A DNA stretch of 57,875 nucleotides, taken from contig MHBE01000018.1 of assembly GCA_001803205.1 (NCBI GenBank), forward strand, positions 1-57,875, given 5' to 3'. Position numbers and translations under genes: made by a program. This document shows, piece after piece, positions 52,448 to 57,875 of this stretch. Numbering within the stretch: the first letter of the stretch is position 1; each line of letters begins with the position of its first letter. The notes beneath the pieces are model-generated. The model made no database searches. It was not told where the DNA came from and saw only the letters and a program-made list of their open reading frames with translations. The stretch is from Lentisphaerae bacterium GWF2_38_69 (GTDB lineage: Bacteria > Verrucomicrobiota > Lentisphaeria > Victivallales > GWF2-38-69).

Positions 52448-54280
52448 TCAATTTTTTTTAAGTTGTATCTGCTCTTTCTGGAGATGTGATATTTCCAGCA
52501 TTTTCGACTCTTTTTCTTCTTCACTTTCAAGATTTTTGAGCTCTTTTGTCAGAAGTTCAACTTTTTCTCTGATTCGAATGATTTTAATAGAGCGTATGCA
52601 GTCCATGCAAACTTTGATTCTCGTTTCATTGTTTTTATAGGGCAGATCTTCATGGACAAGCACCTGTGCAATTACAGCATTTGCCGGATCATCATTTACC
52701 ATAAGGCTTAAATGTTTTATAATTTCTTCCCATTCTCCATTGATAGTCATAGATATTGCAAGGTTTACAGCGTTCCCGACTGGAGATGAACTTATCAGCT
52801 CAGGAGGGAGATTTTCTTCCGTTATTCTTGCTATTTCTCCGCCGTTTTGTTCAATGATAAGTCTAAGAAGAAGTTTCTCGGCTTCATTTGTCGGTGATGC
52901 TTTCTGTGTTGTTGGTTGAAGAGCAATTGGGTTTCGCTGTATTTTCCCATCCTGATAATTTTTGCTTCTATTAAGAAGTTTAATATGCTCAAAACCTGTG
53001 TTTGCGGGAATCCCAAGTTTGTCTGATGCTACTGAGATATAGCTTGACCTAAGAATAGTATCCTGGATTTTTGAAAGTTTGGCAAAAATTTCGGTTATGA
53101 TGTGACTTTTGACAACCGGAGAAGAAATATCTTTTTCTTTTGACAGATAAGTAAGCATAAAGTCGAGAAAGTCAGAAGCGCTATCGATTGCATTCTGTAG
53201 AGATTCCTTTCCTGATTTCCTGAAAAGTGAATCAGGATCTTCTCCTTCCGGAAGGGAAATTATTTTTACTTCAATACCCAGAGGCAATAAGAGATCCAGC
53301 GCTTTTATTGCAGCATTGATTCCTGCATTGTCCGCATCAAAGCAAAGATAAATTTTTTCAGTAAGTCGTTTAAGCATCCTGGCCTGATCTTCGGTGAAGG
53401 CTGTGCCCTGAGGAGCGACGCAGTTTGTAAATCCAGCCCGGTGCATGGATATAACATCTATCTGTCCCTCGCAGAGAATGGCAAAAGCTCGTTCTTTAAT
53501 CTCTTTTTTAGCTAAATGATAAGCGTAGAGAACTTTACTTTTTTTGAATATGAGGGTTTCAGGGCTGTTTATATATTTGCCTTCTTTTGTTTCCTTTAAA
53601 ATTGTTCTGGAGCTGAAACCTACTATTTCGCCGTGTTCGTCCCATATCGGGAAAGTTACTCTGTTTCTGAACCTGTCATAGAGCCTATTGGCGCTTTCAC
53701 TCCTGAGAACGAGCCCAGACTCCAGCATCTCGCTCTGAGAATAAGACATCGAAGTAAGAAGTTTTGTAATTGAATCCCATGAATCAGGCGCAAAGCCCAG
53801 TCCAAACTTCGTTATGATGTCATCGGGAATCTCTCTTGTTCTGATATATTCGAGGCCTGCAGCTCCTTCTTGTTTAAAAAGCCTCTCTGAATACCAGTTA
53901 GCTACAGCTTTATGAATAGATATGAGCTTTTCCTTGAGGCTTTTTTGTTTGCTATAATCAGATTGAGATTGAGAGGAAGAATTTTCTTCAGGAATTAAAA
54001 TGCCGCATCTGTCAGCAAGGATTTTAGCAGCTTCCGGGAAGGTAAGGTTTTCCTTTTCCATAAGAAAAGTAAAAACATTTCCTCCCTTCCCGCAACCAAA
54101 ACAGTGAAATGATTGAGTTTCCCTGGAAACTACAAAAGAGGGTGTTTTTTCATTATGAAAGGGACAGAGAGCTTTTAGTCTTGAACCGGATTTCTTGAGT
54201 TCTGCATAAGGTAAGATTATATCCGTTATATCAGTTTTAGACCGAATCTGAGAGATAATTTCATCTGAAATATAAGGCAT
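52448..54280 (-). CDS. dnaG: DNA primase
   Basis: 610 residues. The CHC2 zinc finger is CPFHNEKTPSFVVS...FHCFGCGKGG near the start. The RNA polymerase core has FGLGFAPDSWDSI and VGFSSRTI. The TOPRIM fold has AILCEGQIDVISMHRAG and YLCFDADNAGINAAIKALDL with the metal-binding acids. The C-terminal helicase-interacting region is about 440-610. It makes RNA primers for replication. The heptamer array lies 10 bp before its start, so any promoter must be in or beyond the array. Confidence 0.96.
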   Translation of the reverse strand: MPYISDEIISQIRSKTDITDIILPYAELKKSGSRLKALCPFHNEKTPSFVVSRETQSFHCFGCGKGGNVFTFLMEKENLTFPEAAKILADRCGILIPEENSSSQSQSDYSKQKSLKEKLISIHKAVANWYSERLFKQEGAAGLEYIRTREIPDDIITKFGLGFAPDSWDSITKLLTSMSYSQSEMLESGLVLRSESANRLYDRFRNRVTFPIWDEHGEIVGFSSRTILKETKEGKYINSPETLIFKKSKVLYAYHLAKKEIKERAFAILCEGQIDVISMHRAGFTNCVAPQGTAFTEDQARMLKRLTEKIYLCFDADNAGINAAIKALDLLLPLGIEVKIISLPEGEDPDSLFRKSGKESLQNAIDSASDFLDFMLTYLSKEKDISSPVVKSHIITEIFAKLSKIQDTILRSSYISVASDKLGIPANTGFEHIKLLNRSKNYQDGKIQRNPIALQPTTQKASPTNEAEKLLLRLIIEQNGGEIARITEENLPPELISSSPVGNAVNLAISMTINGEWEEIIKHLSLMVNDDPANAVIAQVLVHEDLPYKNNETRIKVCMDCIRSIKIIRIREKVELLTKELKNLESEEEKESKMLEISHLQKEQIQLKKN

Positions 54281-54290
54281 GAACTAGTTA

Positions 54291-54458
54291 TGAGTTTTGA
54301 GTTGTGAGTTGTGAGTTATGAGTTGTGAGTTATGAGTTGTGAGTTATGAGTTGTGAGTTGTGAGTTATGAGTTGTGAGTTATGAGTTGTGAGTTGTGAGT
54401 TGTGAGTTATGAGTTGTGAGTTATGAGTTTTGAGTTTTGAGTTTTGAGTTTTGAGTTG
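54291..54458. repeat. Tandem array of 24 heptamers, TGAGTTN
   Basis: 168 bp divide exactly into 24 units of TGAGTTN with no phase error. The seventh base is G in 12 units, A in 7 and T in 5, never C. It sits between dnaG and the TPR lipoprotein gene, directly upstream of both dnaG's start and, in reverse, the other gene's end. Confidence 0.9.
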
Positions 54459-54488
54459 TGAAGCGGGATGGAGATTTGGGTTTAGGAT

Positions 54489-55262
54489 TTAACTCTTAAG
54501 TTCTCTAAGCCTCTTAGAGAAATATTCTCTCTGGGAATCGAAAGCGCTGTTTCCTATTGTCAGGGTAATGAATTTCCTGTAAAAATATTTGGCCTGTTTT
54601 TTATCGCTCATATATTTATCCCTGAATATGCCCAGGTTTGCAACAATAGTTGGATTTTTGTCGGCTAACCTATAAGCTTTAAGGAAATTTTTAAGAGCTG
54701 AATTGTAGTCTTTTAAGGAAAGATAGTAAGTTGCAAGGTTGTTATATACTTCAGGTTTATCAGCAAATTGTTTAGTTTGAGCAAGCTTCAGATAGAGAGC
54801 AGGAGTATTTTTAGCCAGAAGTTTGCCTGCGCATTGTGAATATAGTACGAGAGTGTCGATATTGTCATTATTCAGATTATACGCATTGCCCAGATTCTCA
54901 TAAGCTTCTTCGTAGTTTTGATTCTTATAAAGCATTTCTCCCAGGCTTAATTGGGCAAGAAAATTGTTAGGGTTTCCAAATACGATATTCCTAAGAGTTT
55001 TAATTGCATCTTCTCTTTTGCCCAGTTTATCCTGGCTGATCGCATACATAACCTGGGCATCAATATTATTGTTATCAGCTTTAAGAGCCATTTCTGCATA
55101 GGTTTGGGCTTCGCTCCAATCGCCGTTAGTAAGAGCTGTATCCACTGATGCCTTTAAAGCAGCATCAGAGTTTTCCATTTTCTTTCCGCAAGCAGAAAAG
55201 AAGAGTAAAGATACTATGGCTAAGGAAGTTAAAGTAAATTGGATAAAAAACTTTTTTGACAT
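54489..55262 (-). CDS. TPR-repeat lipoprotein
   Basis: 257 residues. The signal ends in the lipobox LLFFSAC with the lipidated cysteine near residue 25. Repeated helix pairs with the TPR pattern follow: DWSEAQTYAEMALKADNNNI, AQLSLGEMLYKNQNYEEAY, YNNLATYYLSLKDYNSALKN and FLKAYRLADKNPT. It is a scaffold on the inner face of the outer membrane or the outer face of the inner membrane, partner unknown. Found 26 bp beyond the heptamer array. Confidence 0.85.
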   Translation of the reverse strand: MSKKFFIQFTLTSLAIVSLLFFSACGKKMENSDAALKASVDTALTNGDWSEAQTYAEMALKADNNNIDAQVMYAISQDKLGKREDAIKTLRNIVFGNPNNFLAQLSLGEMLYKNQNYEEAYENLGNAYNLNNDNIDTLVLYSQCAGKLLAKNTPALYLKLAQTKQFADKPEVYNNLATYYLSLKDYNSALKNFLKAYRLADKNPTIVANLGIFRDKYMSDKKQAKYFYRKFITLTIGNSAFDSQREYFSKRLRELKS

Positions 55263-55354
55263 GTCTGAAATTCCTGGTTTTTATTTGGTTTACTATGAGG
55301 ACAATTCTATACAGAAATGCAGAAGTTTGAAGGGTTCATATTAATATTTTTCAA

Positions 55355-56464
55355 TCATTCGGTTAAGTATGTTGCTTTCCCTGCTGCCTTAAGTCCATGG
55401 CCAGTAAAAGTAGAAACGATTATTTCTTTTGAAGGAACGGATTTTATAAATTTTCTTAATCCGGCAGTAACGGCAGCAGAAGTAGGCTCTATGAAATATC
55501 CCATCTTGTTAATTAATTTATGAGAATCTATCAGTTCTCCTTCAGAGACTGTTATAATATCCCCATGAGTATCTTCTACTATTTTGAGAAGCTGTTTGAT
55601 TCTTGCAGGTTTGCCAATCGCAATTCCTTCTGCAAGGGTTTCTTTAATACTGACAGGCAAGAGAGATTTGAATTTAGAATAAACAGGGGCGCAGTTGGCT
55701 GACTGGACAGCAATAAATCTGGGCATTTTTGAGATTAGGCCAGCGTTTAAAAGTTCTGAAAAACCTATATAAGCTCCAATAAATATAGTGCCGTTGCCCA
55801 TAGGAAGCACAATTGAGTCAGGAGTTTTGAAGTCCAGCTGTTCCGCCACTTCATAAGCAAAAGTCTTTGTGCCATGAAAGAAAAACGGGTTCCAGACATG
55901 GCTTGCATAGAATTTTACCTCAGCATGCTTATATGCGGCTTCGGCTGTGTCATCCCTTGAACCTGGCACAAGATCAAGTTTTGCTCCATAAGCTTCAATC
56001 TGGAACAATTTGCTTTTTGATGTAGATGAAGGAACAAGAATATTGCATTTAATGTCTGCTTTTGCGCAATACGCGGCAATTGAACACCCTGCATTGCCTG
56101 ATGAGTCTTCTACGGCTTCTTTGACTCCAAGTTCCTTAGCTTTGCTTATAAGAATAGAAGCTCCTCTGTCTTTATATGATGCGGTTGGGAAAAGATGATC
56201 TTGTTTTATCAGAATTTTTCTGTCATCGATTATTATTTCAGAAAGAGGCGTAAAGCCTTCGTCAAACGAAATGATATTATTATCGCCTTCTAAAGGAAAA
56301 GCAGCTTTATACCGCCATAGCCCCTGATGTTTATCGGAAATGAAATTTTTTGTCAGTTTAGGTTCGAATAAGAGATCTAGAAGGCCTCCGCAGTCACATC
56401 TCCATAAACTAGCAGAAATGTTGTGAGTTTTCGAACATTCGGAACAGATATATTTTGTTTCCAT
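55355..56464 (-). CDS. thrC: Threonine synthase
   Basis: 369 residues of the fold type II PLP family. The N-terminal zinc-ribbon-like CSECSKTHN and WRCDCGGLLDLLF precede PTASYKDRGASILI with the PLP lysine, then DSSGNAGCSIAAYCAKADIK and LPMGNGTIFIGAYIGF. The end STFTGHGLKAAGKA is characteristic. It makes threonine from phosphohomoserine. PTASYKDRG replaces the commoner PTGSFKDRG. A cysteate synthase-like relative is a less likely alternative. Confidence 0.9.
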   Translation of the reverse strand: METKYICSECSKTHNISASLWRCDCGGLLDLLFEPKLTKNFISDKHQGLWRYKAAFPLEGDNNIISFDEGFTPLSEIIIDDRKILIKQDHLFPTASYKDRGASILISKAKELGVKEAVEDSSGNAGCSIAAYCAKADIKCNILVPSSTSKSKLFQIEAYGAKLDLVPGSRDDTAEAAYKHAEVKFYASHVWNPFFFHGTKTFAYEVAEQLDFKTPDSIVLPMGNGTIFIGAYIGFSELLNAGLISKMPRFIAVQSANCAPVYSKFKSLLPVSIKETLAEGIAIGKPARIKQLLKIVEDTHGDIITVSEGELIDSHKLINKMGYFIEPTSAAVTAGLRKFIKSVPSKEIIVSTFTGHGLKAAGKATYLTE

Positions 56465-56587
56465 AAATGTGATTTAAGATACGTCTTAGTATTTTCAAAT
56501 GTCAAGATACAGGCAGTTATTAATATATAAAGGAATTATTAAATTTTAGTTCAGTCTGTTTTTTTTACTTCTATTCCATCCGGAAGA

Positions 56588-56624
56588 GGTGACTTTGTCA
56601 CCACGGTCACGACGGAGCGTGACC
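56588..56624. repeat. REP-like pair of small palindromes
   Basis: GGTGACTTTGTCACC (56588-56602) is followed by GGTCACG-ACGGAG-CGTGACC (56605-56624). The two hairpins share the GGTCAC/GTGACC word. They lie at the point where base composition begins to rise. Confidence 0.55.
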
Positions 56625-56683
56625 CTCCATATCATTCCTACAATAAAGCATATAGTATTATTTATTCACTCCGTCATAGATAT

Positions 56684-56944
56684 TCACTGTTCAGGGTTTA
56701 CCATCTGTTCGTTACCTATGCTTATGCTGTACATCACATTCTTGGCCGCATAATGGCTGATCCAGCTAGACCCATAGCCTGAGGCCATATTCGCTCGCGC
56801 CTCCATCGATATATCTCCCGGTGATCCGGGGTCAGGAGAGAACTCTTTAACCGGGTGCAGGGATAAGCAGGGCGCAGTGTCTGTCCACGATGTGTTGTTG
56901 TCTACGGGTACTGGCTGCTTCTTCCCGTCCGCATCAACTTTCAA
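56684..56944 (-). pseudogene. 3' fragment of an unidentified gene cut by the heptamer array
   Basis: About 84 residues, with VDADGKKQPVPVDNNTSWTD and MASGYGSSWISHYAAKNVMY. I do not recognise the family. The only possible start is a TTG inside the TTCAATT array, so the true 5' part seems lost there. Codon use is more GC-rich than in the preceding genes and similar to the Rhs-like gene that follows. Confidence 0.4.
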
Positions 56945-57030
56945 TTTTCAATTTTCAATTTTCAATTTTCAATTTTCAATTTTCAATTTTCAATTTTCAA
57001 TTTTCAATTTTCAATTTTCAATTTTCAATT
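56940..57030. repeat. Tandem array of 13 perfect heptamers, TTCAATT
   Basis: 91 bp consist of 13 identical TTCAATT units. Unlike the TGAGTTN array no unit varies. It separates the fragment at 56684 from the sequence encoding the Rhs-like C-terminus. Confidence 0.9.
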
Positions 57031-57041
57031 GAATCAAGTCT

Positions 57042-57074
57042 GTCAGCAAAGATTACTCTTTGCTGACTTTGTTA
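57042..57074 (+). terminator. Hairpin with T-rich tail
   Basis: GTCAGCAAAG (57042-57051) pairs with CTTTGCTGAC (57058-57067) around a 6-nt loop, followed by TTTGTTATT. On the plus strand this resembles an intrinsic terminator, but no plus-strand gene precedes it. It lies about 140 bp beyond the 3' end of the minus-strand gene. Confidence 0.4.
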
Positions 57075-57209
57075 TTCCTCTATGATCCGATATGGGTCTT
57101 GCTTGACGCTTACGCGGTATAAACATTCCTTGTAATCCTACCACGTTGCCATGGGTAAGCTTGGAGAAATCGGGTGGGACTCAAATAGACCACATTAACT
57201 ATATATTCA

Positions 57210-57875
57210 TCAGAGTGCTCCGGTTTCGATTAGTTGACGAATTTTGTCTAAGCCCATTATATTATCACTCAACCGGCTATGGCGTGTTGTAAGGATTTTC
57301 TTATTGTTTTCCTTGGTGGTGTAATCTGCGATGCTCCTAGGTGTTTGTGTCTCTGACGAATGCATATTAACGTCTGTAGCGTACAATTGGTCTACTAGTA
57401 TTTGCCGTTCATGATCAATCTCGTGCAATTGATACTGCTGTAAGGTTATGGGGGCTTCTACCTCTGCGTCTACTATATCATGTTGATAGAAATTACCAGG
57501 ATCTTTAGTACTATCATAAGCATTGCCTCGCCGTATCTTTTCGGCGAGTTCCCGCTCTTGTACTTCCCGTGCCTCTGCCTCTTCATGGACCCGTTGTTCA
57601 TGCCCTGGATCCTCCGGCCATAAGGTACTTAGTTTCTTTTCCGTGGCATCTAATTTGACTGGGACCTCCTCTAGTCTGTCTCGATGTTCCAAGATTCCCC
57701 CAGCTATAAAGGCGGAACTTACCGCGGCAACAATAGATGCCGCCACCGCCAAGCCGGTCCGCGTCTTGCCCTTGGTATATGCGGCACCAATATACAAACC
57801 TATTGACATTAGCCCGAATGCTACCCCTGCCACCAATCTGCCTGCCATATGTCCGTTAGGGTCAACATTGGCAAT
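57210..57875 (-). CDS. C-terminal region of a probable Rhs/YD-repeat family protein (partial)
   Basis: The frame stays open to the window end, adding ANVDPNGH before MAGRLVAGVAFGLMSIGL. A D-P-N/D-G-H step into a glycine-rich hydrophobic segment is the usual boundary between an Rhs-associated core and its variable C-terminus. Here two hydrophobic stretches (AGVAFGLMSIGLYIGAA and AASIVAAVSSAFIAGGI) are followed by a charged, helical region of about 150 residues (EAREVQERELAEKIRRGNAY). No toxin family is recognised. The ATG at 57848 may be internal rather than a start. Codon use is more GC-rich than the rest of the window. Confidence 0.5.
   Translation of the reverse strand: MANVDPNGHMAGRLVAGVAFGLMSIGLYIGAAYTKGKTRTGLAVAASIVAAVSSAFIAGGILEHRDRLEEVPVKLDATEKKLSTLWPEDPGHEQRVHEEAEAREVQERELAEKIRRGNAYDSTKDPGNFYQHDIVDAEVEAPITLQQYQLHEIDHERQILVDQLYATDVNMHSSETQTPRSIADYTTKENNKKILTTRHSRLSDNIMGLDKIRQLIETGAL

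Noticed and set aside
54291-54458. CRISPR array
   Set aside because: The units are contiguous heptamers with no spacers and no cas genes nearby.

Overview
The window is AT-rich DNA, roughly 35-38% GC by eye, from a Gram-negative-like bacterium. An outer-membrane polysaccharide locus, a lipoprotein signal and a periplasmic-type D,D-carboxypeptidase support a diderm. The heavy load of degenerate heptamer repeats, toxin-antitoxin relics and nested mobile elements resembles uncultured candidate-phylum genomes. The phylum cannot be fixed from this sequence alone.

Region 1 (1-13.2 kb). A decayed group II intron reverse transcriptase abuts an organophosphate-type MFS permease. A plus-strand surface-sugar operon follows: rfbH, an rfbI-like reductase, rfbF and rfbG, which together make CDP-4-keto-3,6-dideoxyhexose. 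Next come toxin-antitoxin relics, a GtrA flippase-like protein and a tight four-gene cassette: a TPP enzyme, an SDR, a 3-dehydroquinate-synthase-like sugar phosphate cyclase and an HpcH/CitE-type aldolase. This cassette may make an unusual branched or carbocyclic sugar.

Region 2 (13.2-22.1 kb). This is a mobile-element nest. An IS1634-family element sits at a TTAA inside a repeat. A group II intron (about 16340-21687) interrupts a small antitoxin gene. The intron's reverse transcriptase gene is itself interrupted by an element with three overlapping tyrosine recombinases (a RIT, recombinase-in-trio, element) bounded by 88-bp perfect inverted repeats. The decayed reverse transcriptase at 1-830 carries a 20-bp palindrome, made of the two element tips, at exactly the same codons. 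That looks like the empty or excised form of the same event.

Region 3 (22.3-42.4 kb). Polysaccharide genes resume: two GT2 transferases, multi-pass membrane transferases (one GT39-like, one fused to a LamG-like domain), a sugar epimerase, an RmlD-like reductase and galE. Between them lie an IS630 relic, an intact DUF6922/AbiEii pair and broken toxin modules. Lipoamide dehydrogenase, a D-Ala-D-Ala carboxypeptidase, a type-2 LeuA and a MetF-MetV-like fusion follow.

Region 4 (42.5-56.5 kb). These are ordinary chromosomal genes: an exported HAD phosphatase, an XRE-PAS regulator, psuK-psuG, an RlmD-family methyltransferase, an M20 amidohydrolase, an S1 protein, an O-methyltransferase, dnaG, a TPR lipoprotein and threonine synthase.

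Region 5 (56.5-57.9 kb). Composition shifts to higher GC. A 13-copy TTCAATT array precedes the C-terminus of a probable Rhs/YD-repeat protein that runs off the window.

Throughout, heptamer repeats (TGAGTTN and relatives) mark gene ends, and in several genes they have become coding sequence.
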